Source of the DNA: Delphinus delphis
Taxonomy: Eukaryota; Chordata; Mammalia; Artiodactyla; Delphinidae
Length of the DNA stretch: 64,000 bases
Reading direction: 5' to 3'
Assembly (NCBI RefSeq): GCF_949987515.2
Contig: NC_082694.2
Span: 11,525,958-11,589,957, forward strand
The translations under genes were made by a program, and so were the position numbers. Below, in pieces: positions 31,796 through 44,334 of the stretch. The notes under the pieces are model-generated. The model saw only the letters and a program-made list of their open reading frames with translations, was not told the DNA's origin and did no database searches. How positions within the stretch are numbered: position 1 is the stretch's first letter; every line of letters starts with the position of its first letter.

Positions 31796-32800
31796 CTTTT
31801 GTCGATTGCTTTTTTTTTGGTAAATTATACCTAACAGAAATTTACCATTTTTTTAATTTATTTATTTGTTGGCATATACTTAATTTACAATGTTGTGTTA
31901 GTTTCAAGTGTATGGCAAATTGACTCAGTTATATCGATGCATATACATATATATTTATTTTCAGGTTCTTTTCCGTTATAGGTTATTACAAGATATTTAG
32001 TATATTTCCCTGTGCTACCCAGTAGGACCTTCTTTTCCTGTTTTATATATTGTAGTGTGTATATGTTAATCCCAAACTCCTAATTCATGTCCCCCCTCCC
32101 TCCTTTTGGTAACCATAAGTTTGTTTTCTATGTTCGTGAGTCTATTTCTGTTTTGTAAATGAGTTCATTTGTGTCATTTTTTTTAGATTAAAAGTGATCT
32201 AAAAAATAAAGTTTACCATTTTAACCCTTAAAAAAGGATTAGGGAGTGTACAGCTCTGTGGCATTAAGCACATTCACATTGTTGTGCAGACATCATCACC
32301 ATCCGTCTCCAGAACTTTTTCATCCTCCCAGACTGAAAGTCTGCACCCGCTGAACACTGACACCACCGTCCCAAGCCCCCAGCAACCACCATTCTACTTT
32401 CTGTCTCTGAATTTGACGACTCGAGGAACGTTATAGATGTGGAATCATGTGGTATTTGTCCTTCTGTGGCTGGCTTATTTCACTTAGCAGAGTGTCCTCA
32501 GGGTTCGTTCATGTAGCATGTGACAGGATTCTCTTCCTCTTTAGAGGCTGTATACTGTTCCATTCCATACATAACTCTTTCTTTATCCATTCACCTGTCG
32601 ATGGACATTTGGGTTGTTTCTGTCTTTTGGTTATTGTTAATAATGCTGCTGTGAACACGGGCATACAAATATCTCTTGGAAACTTTGCCTTCAATTCTTT
32701 TGGGTGGAATTGGTGGATCACATGATAATTTTATTTGTAGACTTTTGAGGAGCTGCTGTACTATTTTCCTGTTGATTACTTTTTAAATGGGGTTGTATCT
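31796..32800 (-). mobile_element. Old LINE-1 (L1M) 3' end, split by a younger L1
   Basis: Right of the insertion, TTAAGCACATTCACATTGTT, ACATCATCACCATCCG, TCTTTATCCATTCACCTGTC and TGGGTTGTTTCTGTC are antisense L1M 3'UTR/ORF2 end. Left of it, GTAAATTATACCTAACAGAA is the same repeat. The break is at 31852-32211. Confidence 0.82.
31852..32211 (-). mobile_element. Artiodactyl-type LINE-1 3' end, 5'-truncated
   Basis: TTTACAATGTTGTGTTAGTT, ATTTCCCTGTGCTACCCAGT and TAATCCCAAACTCCTAATTC are the antisense 3'UTR of an artiodactyl L1. The duplication TTTACCATTTT is perfect at 31841-31851 and 32212-32222. Confidence 0.88.
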
Positions 32801-32838
32801 GTGTCTATATAGTTCTTGGTCACTTCAAAAGCTCACGG

Positions 32839-33044
32839 CCGGGCTTCCTTGGTGGTGCACTGGTTGAGAGTCCGCCTGCCGATGCAGGGGACACGGGTTC
32901 ATGCCCCGGTCCGGGAAGATCCCACATGCCGCGGAGTGACTGGGCCCATGAGCCATGGCCGCTGAGCCTGCGCTGCGCGACGGGAGAGGCCACAACAGTG
33001 AGAGGCTCGCGTACCGCAAAAAAAAAAAAGAAAAAAAAAAGAAG
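32839..33044 (+). mobile_element. CHR-type tRNA-Glu SINE, short young form
   Basis: The only clearly sense short-form copy besides the one at 59 kb. It starts CCGGGCTTCCTTGGTGGTGC and ends in a long A/G-interrupted A tail (33018-33044). The duplication AAAAGCTCACGG is perfect at 32827-32838 and 33045-33056. An internal deletion removes the usual CGTCCGGAGCCTG stretch. Confidence 0.96.
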
Positions 33045-33056
33045 AAAAGCTCACGG

Positions 33057-33767
33057 TTGCTATTGAGAAATGGTTTCCAATTCCCTTGTCACGTTTGCCC
33101 AGAGCCCAGATGCCGGGATTGAGGTTTTCCTGGGTCTTTCTTGTGTGGATAGGGATGTTTTTGGAAACACAGTTCGGGACTTTTGGTTCTAATCACCAGG
33201 TCTGTTTCCAGAATTATAACAGCAGGGCTGGGGCCAAGCGAGGTGGTGGAGAAACCCCAGCAGACTCCTTCAGTAGGTGGGGGTGAGATGAAGGGGAGCG
33301 AAGAGGCAAATGTGGTTCCAAGAGGCCAGTATTGGGAGGATGGGCTCACCTATGAAGAGGGACAGATTCGGTGGCCTTAAGGGACACAAGTGTGGGAGGA
33401 GGGGAAGGAGCCTATAAAATCTGATAACGCTGCTAGCAGGCAGCACCTCTCAGGCTGCTACAGACATGTGGGGCAGAGCTCTTGTGCGGCAAGAAAGGAG
33501 TTTACTGCTCGAAGGGTGCCCGGTTTTGTTTTTGTGCATCTGCGTTGGTGCCTCAGCTATCAAATTTCCCTTGTTACAATGAACTACAGTGAACAGTGCT
33601 CAGAGTTAGGACCAGTCCCCGCCCCGACCCCTACCGCCCATCTCCTCACTAACACGTGCACACCCCAGCCATCCCCACTCCTGCCCCAGGCATGATGGTT
33701 CAGCCTCTAAATCCTGCTACACCTGTTACTCCAGACCTATGCATGTGTTACAGGAGTGCGTGCATGT

Positions 33768-33769
<2 letters not shown>
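33057..33769. other. Unique sequence
   Basis: No gene or repeat recognised. CCTATAAAATCTGATAACGC at about 33411 looks TATA-like, but nothing else supports a promoter. Confidence 0.5.
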
Positions 33770-33804
<35 letters not shown>

Positions 33805-33814
33805 TGTGTATGTG

Positions 33815-33857
<43 letters not shown>
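33770..33857. repeat. TG dinucleotide microsatellite
   Basis: Two TG runs (about 33773-33800 and 33817-33856) are separated by CGCGTGTGTATGTGCA. Likely polymorphic. Confidence 0.97.
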
Positions 33858-34550
33858 CGTGGTGTCGGATAGGGGGCTGAGGGGCCAGGAAGTGGAGAAT
33901 GACGTAGTCATATTCCCAACGTATAGATGTACCAAGCAAGGAAGAGCATCTCCCGTGACGGACCACGTGTTTGGCAGCAAGTCCTGCACGCGTTTCATTT
34001 ATTGTCGTGGCATTTTAATTTATTTTCGTAAAGTCAAGTCACTTTTCAGGGTGGAAAATTGTCTCTTGATGTTCATTCCCCACTGTTTGGCTTGAGGTTT
34101 TCGGGTGGAATCCACACGGTGGTGACGGCTGGGTAACCCCCAGAAGTGCCCTTTGCAGGTAACAGCTCTAGAGGCCCCACTACCCGCCCAGCGGGGAAAT
34201 TGTTCCCCACTGTGTGGGTGTTTTGTTTTTTCTTTTTCTACAAGATTGAAAGAGAGTTTAGATGTTCTTCCTGCCTGTCACAGGGCAGCAGCCCGAGGAA
34301 GCCTGCTCCCTCCTGGTGGGAACCCCTGGGCCAGGATGAACCGGGCTCAGGAGGGATCGGCTCAGCTCTGGCGCTCATTCTCCGATACGGTGGAGAGCTC
34401 GCACGCAACAACAGCAGGGAATTTTTGCATGTGGCACTTATGACCATATTTCAAGAAAGGCTCATGAAAGCAAGGTGTGAGAGCAGCAAAGTGGCCCCCG
34501 ACAGAATTACTTTGCTCTGTTTTTTGTTTTTGTCGGTTGTCCTTTCCTAA
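33858..34550. other. Unique sequence
   Basis: No recognised repeat or exon. The frame at 34146-34550 overlaps others and lacks support. Confidence 0.5.
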
Positions 34551-34563
34551 TAAATGAGGAAGG

Positions 34564-34996
34564 GCGGATGGACCTAGAGACGATTGTACTAAGTGAAGTC
34601 AGTCAGACAGAGAAAGGCAAATACCATATGATATTTCACTTGTGTGTGGAATCTAAAATATGACACAGATGAACTTATTTACAAAGCAGAAATAGACTCA
34701 CAGACATAGAGAACAGACTTGTGGTTACCAAAGGGAAAAGGGGGTGTGGGAGGAATAAATTAGGAGTTTGGGCTTAGCATATACGAACTACTATATATAA
34801 AACAGATAAACACACGGTCCTACTATATAGCACAGGGAGCTATATTCAATATCCTGCGATAAACCATAATGGAAAAGAACATGAAGACGAATATATATAT
34901 ACACACACAGGCACACACACACACACACGGATCACTTTGCTGTGCACCAGAAACTAACACGACGTTGTAAATCAACTACACTTCAGTTTAAAAAAG
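34564..34996 (+). mobile_element. Artiodactyl-type LINE-1 3' end, 5'-truncated
   Basis: AGTGAAGTCAGTCAGACAGA, TAGAGAACAGACTTGTGGTT, CTATATAGCACAGGGAGCTA and GACGTTGTAAATCAACTACA are the sense 3' end, with a short CA run inside. The duplication TAAATGAGGAAGG lies at 34551-34563 and 34997-35009. Confidence 0.93.
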
Positions 34997-35009
34997 TAAA
35001 TGAGGAAGG

Positions 35010-36115
35010 AAGGGAAGTTTCCATTTGGCTTGTTATAGTTAAATGGAAAGCCGCAGAGTTTTGACTTTTAGATGAAGGCTAAAGGTAAATCATTCTCACA
35101 ACTGATTTCTTTCTGTCAGTTTCTTGGATAGAATCAGTACCCTATTCAGGCCTGTGCTCTAAACCTAATATTGGAGCTACAGGTACCAATCCCCTGAAAG
35201 GTTTTGAGGTCCTCTGAGGGTTGGCAAGGGGAAGGGAGAATGGGGGAGCTTGCATGTGATTAGTCCAGGGAAGTGGGCGAGTTGACAGCTTGATCAGCCC
35301 TGAGCTGGACTAAGGTGGGTGTGGCCTTACACCGAAGAGGCAGACCCCCTGATCTTAGGTCATTCTGAGACTGCCTTCAGGTATTGGTTTCTGAACGAGC
35401 CCAGGAGGGCCCAGCAGGAAGTGAAGGGGTCGTGTACTTTTGTTTTCTGGTTTAGATTAGAAGCAGAGTTTGAAGTTCCTAGATGAAGCAGAATATTTAT
35501 TGAATGGACAGGCTGCATCAGTGAGCAAATGAAATTGTCATCTTAAGATACAAAGGGAGGAAAAGACAAGAAACAGGGCCATCAGGCCTATTGGACGTTG
35601 ATTTCAAACACCTAGCGACTCCCATTTGGAGCTGGTTTGATCTTGTGGAGACAGCTGGTGGAGACTGTTGTTCTCCAAAGTCTGTAAAAATAAACAAAGA
35701 TGCCATTCTGGCCTTTTTTCCCCTTCCAGGGAGTAGTTGTTTCTGTCACTGGGGTTCTCTGGCCGACTGTTCCATCTGTCCGTTTTTCAGACTTCACAAT
35801 GAGGCTCCAACCAGATTTATACGCAGCGTTGCCAAGAAATTTATTCAACCCCAATGGTATAATCTTAAAAGCAAAGCCATCTTTTGGAAGGTTGTGTTTT
35901 TTAGATAACCTTAATGCAGAAGTTTGCCCTCCAGAGAGCAGAATATGAATGTTCACAGGGTGTCTGAGTTAGATCCTCTTAGTGAGGACCTTGGGGGCCG
36001 AGGTTGTACAGCAGAGCTCGGCATGGGGCTGTGGATGTGCCTGGTGAGTGGTAGATGCTTTTCAGGGTCCAGGGGACTAAAGGGTACATGGATGTGCCTC
36101 TCCATCCCCTCCGCC
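35010..36115. other. Unique sequence
   Basis: No recognised repeat or exon. Confidence 0.55.
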
Positions 36116-36117
36116 AC

Positions 36118-37074
36118 CCCCGTTTCAAAATTGAAGTATGGCTGATTTACAATGTTGTGTTAGTTTCTTGTGTACAGCAAAGTGACTGTACACCAGAATA
36201 TATGTATATTCTTGTTCAGGTTCTTTTCCATTATAGGTTATTCTGAGACATTGAATATAGTTCCCTGTGGTATACAGTAGCTCCTTGTTGTTTATCTATT
36301 TTATATATAGTATTTTGTATCTGCTAATCCCAAACTCCTACCCCCTTTGCCCTCCCCCACCCCCTTTGCCCTTTGGTAACCATAAATTTGTTTTGTATGT
36401 CTGTGAGTCTGGTTCTGTTTTGTAAATAAGTTCATTTGTATCAGTGTTTTGGATTCCACATATAAGTGATATCATATGATATTTGTCCTTCTCTGTCTGA
36501 TTTACTTCATTTGGTATGATAATGTTTAGATCCATCCATGTTGGTGCAAATGGCATTATTCCATTCTTTTTTATGATTAAGTAATATTCCATTGAGTATA
36601 CACACCACATCTTCTTTATCCATCCATCTGTCAGTGGACACATAGGTTGCTTCCATGTCTGGCCTATTGTAAATAGTGCTGCTATGAACATTGGCGTGCA
36701 TGTATCTTTTCAAATTAGAGATTTTGTCTTTTCTGAGTATATGCCCAGGAGTGGGATTGTTGGATCATACGGTAAGTTTTAGTTTTTTGAGGAACCTCCA
36801 TACTGTTTTCCAGTAAATTGGCTGCACCAATTTACATTCCCACCAACAGTGCAGGAGGGTTCCCTTTTCTCCATACCCTCTCCAGCATTTATTATTTGTA
36901 GACTTTTCGTTGATGGCCATTCTGACTGGTGTGAGGTGATGATACCTTATTGTAGTTTTGATGTGCATTTCTCTACTAATCAGCGATGCTGAGCATCTTT
37001 TCATGTGCCTATTGGCCATCTGTATGTATTCTTGGAGAAATGTCTATTTAGGTCTTCTGCCCATTTTTTGTTTC
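36118..37074 (-). mobile_element. Artiodactyl-type LINE-1 3' part with ORF2 remnants
   Basis: About 950 bases of antisense L1: 3'UTR (36118-36450), then the end of ORF2. On the - strand, peptides such as [22 protein letters not shown] (36765-37019) and MFIAALFTI, WIKKMW (36338-36691) are the L1 ORF2p C-terminal region, in different frames and with the connecting part lost to frameshift. It is 5'-truncated; CATCCCCT on both sides may be a short duplication. Confidence 0.93.
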
Positions 37075-37139
37075 TTCATCCCCTTTTGATCTCTTGTCTG
37101 GTATCAAATTGGTGGCTTTGTTTTCTAGGGACCTTCTCG

Positions 37140-37530
37140 TCCAGGATCCTGGCCATTTCCCCAGTCAAGCCTGCTCATCACATACCTGTTGCCATCTCCA
37201 CAAGATGGCCTCTAGGGAAATCTTTTGCCTGCCACCAAGGGGATCTTTCTCAAACACAGATCTGATCATGCCCCTTCCACTCAGGAGTTTCCGTGGGCTT
37301 CCATATGTAGAGAACAGCGTTCTGACCCTTAGCATGGGCCTCCAGACCTCATGCCCAACCTCTGTCTCCTCCCATTTTGCAGCCCTGAGATTCCTGCCTC
37401 CTTTACCCCTTGCTCTGGCACTTTCCTTTGAAGACTTAACTTTCCTCCTCTCTTCTGCATTAGTGTACTCCTACTCACCCTCCAGTGACCCCTTAGATGT
37501 CACCTCCTTTTCAACAATTTATCCAGGAAC
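37140..37530 (+). mobile_element. L2 LINE relic
   Basis: AAGCCTGCTCATCACATACC, GTGTACTCCTACTCACCCTC, CCTTAGATGTCACCTCC and TCCAGGAACC follow the sense L2 3' half (TACTCATCCTTCAAG, then ACATCACCTCCTCC). Confidence 0.6.
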
Positions 37531-37839
37531 CATATTCCTTTCTGTTGTAGGTCTCAGGGCTAATTTCCAGGTCTTTTCCTTTTTGTGTCTTTTCCTTTCT
37601 GTCTCAGGTAGCAGGTTGGAGAGGCAGACTGCCTTCTTATTCCCCCCAACATGTGCCCCTCCACATAAGAACATGTGAACTCCACAGCTCAGCCCTTCGA
37701 GCCAAGGCCGTTTGGCAAAGCCATTCTGCATGGGTAGGTCTGGGAGGAACTGGTTGGTCTTCCTTCTATAATATCTCTGAAAGGTAACCACTCTTTTACT
37801 TTCAAAAAGATAAGGCACCCAACTCAAATTGATCTAGAG

Positions 37840-39715
37840 ATTCAATACAAATCAAATGAAAATGTAGAAACATAAATGTTTTGTATAATGATAAGCTAAT
37901 TCAAAAAATGACAAGATCATTCAAAAATTTATATATAAAGGCAAAAGAGCTAGAATAGCCAAAGCAGCTTTGAAAAGGAGCAGAGTTGGAAGACTTACAC
38001 CTCCTGACTTCAGAACGTACACTCTAAAACAACAGTAATCAAGATAGCGTGGTATTGGTGAAAGACAGATATACAGGTCAGTGGAACAGAATAGCGTCTA
38101 CGAGTAGACCCACACGTAAATGATCAATTGATTTTCAACAAGTGCCAAGGAAACCCATCAGAGAAAGGATAATCAAACCCCAAAGCCTCAACCCATCCCT
38201 TACAACATGTGTAACAATGAACAAAAACGGGTCATGGGCCTAAAGTAAAAGCAAAAAAATCCCGAAAACTTTATAGAATGAAACATAGCAGAAAATCTTT
38301 GTGACCTTGGGCCAGGGCAAAGATTGCTTCAGACACAAAAAGCATAAACTATAAAAGTTGGTAAAATGGATTTTATCAAAGTTAAAAACATCTGCTCTTT
38401 GAAAAACCACTGCTAAGAAACTAAAAGACAAAAAACAAACCAGAAGAAAATTATTTCAAAACACTTATCTGATAAAGGACTTGTATCCAGAATACATGTG
38501 GAACTCTCACAACCCTTTGACAGGAAAGCAATTGAATAAATGAGCAAAAATTCTTGAACTGATACGTGACCAAAGAAGAGCTACAGATGGCCCATCAGCC
38601 CATGAAGAGATGTGCAACATCATTAGTCGTTAAGGAAATGCAAATTAAGACCACAATGAGATACCATTACACACAGGTCAGAGTGGCTTAAAAAAAACCC
38701 CAATGAAACACAGCAATAAAACACAAAACTCACAAACACTGTTGATAGGAAGGTGCTAGGACATGGAGTAACTGGAACTCTCACCCCTTTTGCTGGTGGG
38801 AAGGCCAAATGGTGCGGCCACTTTGGAAAACTTCAGTAGTTTCTTGTAATTTTATTTTGATTGATTGATTGATTGATTGATTTATGGCTGTGTTGGGTCT
38901 TAGTTGCTGTGCGTGGGCTTTCTCTAGTTGCGGCAAGTGGGGGCTACTCTTCATTGTGGTGCACGGGTTTCTCATTGCGGTGGCTTCTCTTGTTGCGGAG
39001 CATGGGCTCTAGGCGCGCAGGCTTCAGTAGTTGTGGTGCGTGGGCTCAGTAGTTGTGGCTCACGGGCTCTAGAGTGCAGGCTCAGTAGTTGTGGCTCACG
39101 GGCTTAGTTACTCCCCAGCATGTGGGATCTTACAGGACCAGGGCTTGAACACATGTCCCCTGCACTGGCAGGCAGATTCTTAACCACTGTGACACCAGGG
39201 AAGTCCGTTGCTTGTAATTTTAAGCATTACCTTACTGTACCCCACCCAGTGACTCGACTCCCAGATTGTACTTACCCAAGAGAAATGAAAACATTCACCC
39301 ACACCAAGACTTGTATGCAAATGTCCACAGCAACTCTATTCACGGTAGCCCCAAAAGGAAAATAATCTTTACTGTCCTGCACCTGGGAAGTTGGATAAAC
39401 AGACTTCCACATCCCACATTTCACTGGCACATCTGCACAATGAAATATACTCAGCAGTAAAAAGGCATCATGCTGAGTGAACGAAGCCAGCCTCAGAAGC
39501 ACATGCTGTATGATTCCATTTGTATGACATCCTGGAAAAGGGAGAGCCATAGGGAAGAAAACAGGTCCGTGGTTGCCAGGGTTGGGGGTGGGTTGAGAAA
39601 GCGGCATGAGGGATTTTGGGAGGGCATGGTAGACTTATTCTAAATTTTGGTAGAACTGTAACACCTAGGAGGGGTGCATTTCACTGTAATTGAGTTATTA
39701 CTCAGTAAACATGAC
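37840..39715 (+). mobile_element. Old LINE-1 (L1M), interrupted by a SINE
   Basis: Sense ORF2/3'UTR blocks occur in order: TAACAGTAATCAAGATAGCG-type, GGTCAGTGGAACAGAATAGC, CTTATCTGATAAAGGACTTG, AATGCAAATTAAGACCACAA, TCACCCCTTTTGCTGGTGGG, then after the SINE TACCCAAGAGAAATGAAAAC and CCGTGGTTGCCAGGG. No long frame survives. Confidence 0.9.
38855..39210 (-). mobile_element. CHR-type tRNA-Glu SINE, long form, in an old L1
   Basis: The - strand starts GGACTTCCCTGGTGTCACAG and ends with a (TCAA)n-like tail, seen as TTGATTGATTGATTGATT at 38857-38881. CTTGTAATTTTA flanks it at 38843-38854 and 39211-39222. Confidence 0.95.
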
Positions 39716-41527
39716 GTAAAGAGAGCTAAGGTCGGGGAGAGCCCGGGCCCCTCTGCACTGAGACCACTGAGTCTGAGGCCATGTGGACAGTCCTGTGTCC
39801 AGGTGCTTTGGGATACGATCTCAGGGCTTCTGCATACGGAATTAGGCTGTGTTTGCGTGTCCAGTTCCCTAGTTTTGCTCACTCAGTCATCTTCAGTAAA
39901 GACAGTTGACACCTGTAACCTCGCACAGTTTAACTGGCTGATATCTTGAAGCCGGTTCACAGGTGTGGTCAGGACTGTTGTCACCCGTGGACTTCTTGGA
40001 CCGAAAGGTGCTGGGTAGAGTGAGGCCCTTTCAGTGGATTGGTTCAGCAGGAGGCAATTGGATTTGACCTTATTCTTCACCCACAAGGCTGCTGCCAGGG
40101 CGGGGAGTGCTGGAGGGGCTGCCAGCACCTGTTCTCCAGTCTGGGGTCCCCTGAGCCTGTAGGAAGCCGGGCTGGGCTGGGCTGGCCCCCCTCCGTGGGG
40201 AGAGCGGAGGCCCTGGTGCAGGTGCCCGAGGTCACGTTCCTAGAGGCACTGCTCATCTCATCCATCTGGAAAACTCATCGGTTGGCTGGCCTCTCTCTGG
40301 AGACCCGGGGAAGGGGGTGCAGCTGTTTCTAGCTCTCACCAGTGAGAAAGTAGTGAGAAAGCAGCTCTGTGTTCCGCCCTGGCCACCCAGGCGAGTGTGG
40401 CAGGTGTCACCCCAACTCCCACTCGGTTGGTTGCGCCGGGCAGGGGGCAGGGCACCGGGCACCCAGTGAACGGGGTGCCCTCTGCACAGAGCAACGAGCC
40501 TGCGCAGAGGGTCGGCGGGATCCTCAGCGTACTTAGACGAACAGCCTTTCTGCCATCTCGGGGCCACTGTGCAGGCCAGAGCTTATGGCAGTCCCGCTGG
40601 ATGAGGGGAGTGCAGGGTCCTCGGTGTATTCCCTGGACAGGTGCCGTATCACCCTGGTCCAGCAGATCACGTGACAGTGAGCATGCATCACCCATTTTAT
40701 GGGAGGAGAGTTTGCCAAGGCCCTGCTAGTGTGTCCCTTAAGTGAGAGAGGACCCAGGGGTTCAGACTGATGCATTGGGGGGCCTGGACCACTGAAGGTT
40801 TCTCTGTGACTCGACCTGCAAGCTGGGCTGTAGGTTCTACGCGCCCTCGTCCTGAAGGGTGTTTCTCAAGTTTTAATGTACAGTTTTAATGTAATGGCAA
40901 GAGGTAATCCTGAGACAGTTATGCTAGCCACAGAAAGTTCTAGGTTTATCTCCTTTTAGTCAGCAAGGTGCCTTGTTTATAGGTAGTTGCTGCTTATGAA
41001 TGACGTTTTGGCTTCCTCTGTGGCTCAAACTGCCTAGACATCAGGAACCTCCTGCAGACTCTGAATTACACAGAGGAACGGGCCTGTGGGGGACCTGGAG
41101 TTCCTCCTGAAGGGGGCAGCACGCGTGCCATCCTCTGCGGGCCCATTGCAATAGGAATTGTGCCGAGGCAGCTCTTTTTTGTTTTCCTGAGGTGTCTTAT
41201 CGCTTAGATTATACTTCCTGCTTAGGTTGGTAGAGCGTCAATTGCCATGCAGAGAAGTGAATATGTAAGTCTACCCTCTGCGGTCTTTTATAAGGTAGAC
41301 GTGACTGCTGTTCACAGCTGCTCGTCTGTTCCACAAGACAGTCTCCATCTCCTTGGAGCCCACGGTGGGTGGAGGTGGAGAGCGGGTGCTCAGAGGCACA
41401 GAAGGAGCTTTGTGTCCACATGTGTAGCTGTCCCCCGATGTCCGCAGCATCCCTGCTCCAGTGAGCAAGTTGGGTTACCATCGGTGCTGGCCTCGTGCTT
41501 TGAGGCACATCTTTTGGTTATTTATTT
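39716..41527. other. Unique sequence
   Basis: GC-rich between about 40080 and 40700. Overlapping frames up to 119 codons lie on both strands. No exon, RNA gene or repeat family was recognised. Confidence 0.55.
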
Positions 41528-41725
41528 ACACCCCAAGACCAGTGGTTTTAAACTGGGGTGATTTTGCCTCCCAGGGACAAATGGTGATATTTTTGGTTGT
41601 CCCAATAAAGGAGTGGGGTACTTCTGGCCTCTGTGGCAAGGGATGCAGCTGACCATCCCACAATGCATGGGACAGCCTCTCACCACAAAGAACTGTCCGG
41701 CCCCAAATGCGAATAGTTCCAAGAT
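41528..41725 (+). mobile_element. Old non-autonomous DNA transposon relic (MER type)
   Basis: ACCAGTGGTTTTAAACTGGG, TTTTTGGTTGTCCCAATAAA, ATCCCACAATGCATGGGACA and CAAAGAACTGTCCGGCCCCA follow a familiar MER repeat starting CAGTGGTTCTCAAC. The exact family was not fixed. Confidence 0.6.
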
Positions 41726-41734
41726 GGAGAAATC

Positions 41735-41835
41735 CTGCCCTAGACCGAGAGCTTCTCGAGGTCGGTGCAGTATTTATTCTTTCCATCTTCAGGGCTGGCA
41801 GGCATCGTGTGCTTAGTAGTGGAGACTGAATCAAA
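41735..41835 (+). mobile_element. L2 LINE 3' end relic
   Basis: GACCGAGAGCTTCTCGAGGT, CAGTATTTATTC and CAGGGCTGGCAGGCATCGTG are diverged L2 3' end sequence. Confidence 0.5.
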
Positions 41836-42324
41836 TCTGTTATTAAGAGGCTCACATGCTGTGTTGGCTTTTGTGTTGACAAAATACTGTCTAATATTCC
41901 CTGAAAGTCTTTTTGCTCTCTTTTATCTCTTTGCTTTTTTGTTTACATGTAGAAATCAAATCAGCTTTCCAATGAATCGTACTCATGGGTGGGAGGGAAC
42001 GTTAGCCTCATCCTAAATGGTAGATGACCTCAAATCCATTTATGGTTGTCTGTGCAACACTGTAGAAGCACACATCAACAGTTAGGCTCACTGTCGCCCT
42101 CGGAGCCAGCCCTCTGCCATTCCCAGTGTGGTTCTCATTGGAGATACACGGGAGGGTCCTGCCCTGCTAATAATCCACGGGGTGTGACAGGTAGCTGGAA
42201 GGTAATTGATTATTTTACCTCGACTGTCCTATTTCGAATATCCCTCTCTCCAACCTTCCCTCCTTTTTAAAATCTGAAAAAGAAAAAGAAATAAAATCCA
42301 GAACATTAAAAAAATCCAGTTGGA
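41836..42324. other. Unique sequence
   Basis: No recognised feature. Confidence 0.5.
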
Positions 42325-42470
42325 TGTAGATTCATTTGTTTGTTCATTCAACCAGTAAATAAATACTGAGTATCTAGCATGACTAAATGAGGTGAAAGCA
42401 CACCATATCTGCCTCTGGTGAGTCTGGTGCAAATACAGTACCATTAGGGTGAAAAAGGAAGTGTTTGAGG
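42325..42470 (-). mobile_element. L2 LINE 3' end relic, antisense
   Basis: TTGTTCATTCAACCAGTAAA, then ATACTGAGTATCTAGCATG, corresponds to antisense L2 (CATTCAACAAATATTTATTG, then AGCACCTACTATGTG). Confidence 0.7.
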
Positions 42471-42474
42471 TACT

Positions 42475-42517
<43 letters not shown>

Positions 42518-42536
42518 TGTGTGTGTGGTGGGTGGG
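42475..42536. repeat. TG dinucleotide microsatellite
   Basis: A nearly pure TG run at 42477-42516, then TCTGTGTGTGTGGTGGGTGG. Confidence 0.97.
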
Positions 42537-43628
42537 TGTGGGCAGTAGGCCATGCCAGGCTCCATAAGGTGGGCTGGAGGCAACTTCTGGGGGAGAAAGA
42601 AGAGATTAGCAGGCAGAGGTGGGTGGAGGATATGATTAGTGCTGCTGATGCAACTTTCAGACTCCCTGCTGTCTGTAGGGATGGTCCAGGCAGAGGCTCA
42701 CTGCATCCTCACGACCACACCATGTGGTCCTGGGGGGTCCCAACTCAAGCCCCAGACTCCAACAGAAGATGTGTTTCCCAAAGCCTCTGGGGGCTCCTGG
42801 GCATGATGCACGTGGCTCACAGCCTTGATCCAGCCCCAGCCCCCAGGGAGGGGTATTTGTTTGCTGGCCACTGGTAGGCGCTACCGTCCAGTGGGAGAGC
42901 AATTACATGATGACGTTTGGGCTGGAAGGGCAGGCCATGCTGATGGAAGATTTCCTCTTAGAATAAATCTACTTAAGTGAAAACTGAGTCAATTTATGGA
43001 AGTATGTTAAGGAGACTTCAGGTGGTGTGTTGATGTGACGGAAGCTGTTGAGGGCTGTCCATGAGTCAAGGGTCTGGAAAGCCCGCTCAACCCCAGGAGA
43101 GCGGTTGCTCTTCGTGAAGTGATGCAGGAGGGACCAGGATTTTCTGAGTTTTCATTTCATCCCTTGAGAAAGGGAGGGAGCAGTGGCCCCTGTCTGTCTG
43201 GTGCAGGGTTAAGAGTTCAAAGACCACTGCTCTGCTCAGCCGGTCCCCCTCCCTGCACACCCCACCTCCCATCTCTCACACTGATGCAGGACTTGGGGCC
43301 AGGAGTGGGGGGCTGGGGGGAGCTACCAACCTGTGCTCCAAGAAACTCTCTCCCAGTTGAGATAGTTGACTGACCACAAGGGGCCTGTTTGGTCTGAACT
43401 GAAACCTTTTAGGATCTTCTTTTTAATCACACGTCCTCTGTGATTAAAGTAGGTGGGGAAACAAAAAGAAACGTTAAGTGTTAGAGACAAGTCTGCTTAA
43501 TAAAAGGGAAATTCTGTTGTTTCTTCTTTTATACTTGTTACTTTTCTTTGTATATCTGAAAGCAAGGGTAAAAGAAAACAGCAGTGATTCTCCCAGTTGC
43601 CAACAGTTAACCTTGACTGTAAAAAGTT
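42537..43628. other. Unique sequence
   Basis: No exon or repeat was recognised. A T run at about 43628-43640 belongs to the L1 that follows. Confidence 0.55.
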
Positions 43629-44265
43629 TTTTTTTTTTTAACATCTTTATTGGAGTATAATTGCTTTACAATGGTATATTAGTTTCTGCTGTATAACAAA
43701 GTGAATCAGCTATACATATACATATATCCCCATATCCCCTCCCTCTTGCGTCTCCCTCCCACCCTCCCTACCCCACCCCTCTAGGTGGTCACAAAGCACG
43801 GAGCTGATCTCCCTGTGCTATGCGGCTGCTTCCCACTAGCTATCTATTTGACATTTGGTAGTGTACATATGTCCATGCCACCCTCTCACTTCGTCCCAGC
43901 TTACACTTCCCCCTCCCCGTGTCCTCAAGTCCATTCTCTACGTCTGCGTCTTTATTCCTGTCCTGACCCTAGGTTCTTCAGAACCATTTTTTTCTTTTTT
44001 TTTTTAGATTCCATATATGTGTGTTAGCATATGGTATTTGTTTTTCTCTTTCTGACTTACTTCACTCTGTATGACAGACTCTAGGTCCATCCACCTCACT
44101 ACAAATAACTCAATTTTGTTTCTTTTTATGGCTAATATTCCATTGTATATATGTGCCACATCTTCTTTATCCATTCATGTGTTGATGAACACTTAGGTTG
44201 CTTCCATGTCCTGGCTATTGTAAACAGTGCTGCAATGAACGTTGTGGTACATGACTCTTTATGAA
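43629..44265 (-). mobile_element. LINE-1 3' end, 5'-truncated
   Basis: Antisense 3'UTR (ACATCTTTATTGGAGTATAA onward) followed by the ORF2 end (TTCCATTGTATATATGTGCC, TCTTTATCCATTCATGTGTT). It is one of the longer copies of this block, about 640 bases. Confidence 0.95.
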
Positions 44266-44334
44266 TTATGGCTAAAAACCGTCTTGATGTGGATGAAATG
44301 GCAGCGTGCTGTGCTTTAGATGCTGCAGGCTTCC

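Noticed and set aside
33411..33430. TATA-like CCTATAAAATC considered as a promoter
   Set aside because: It is an isolated motif without an initiator, exon or CpG support; such matches are common by chance.
33726..33998. Frames of Thr-His or Val-Cys repeats
   Set aside because: They are translations of the TG microsatellite.
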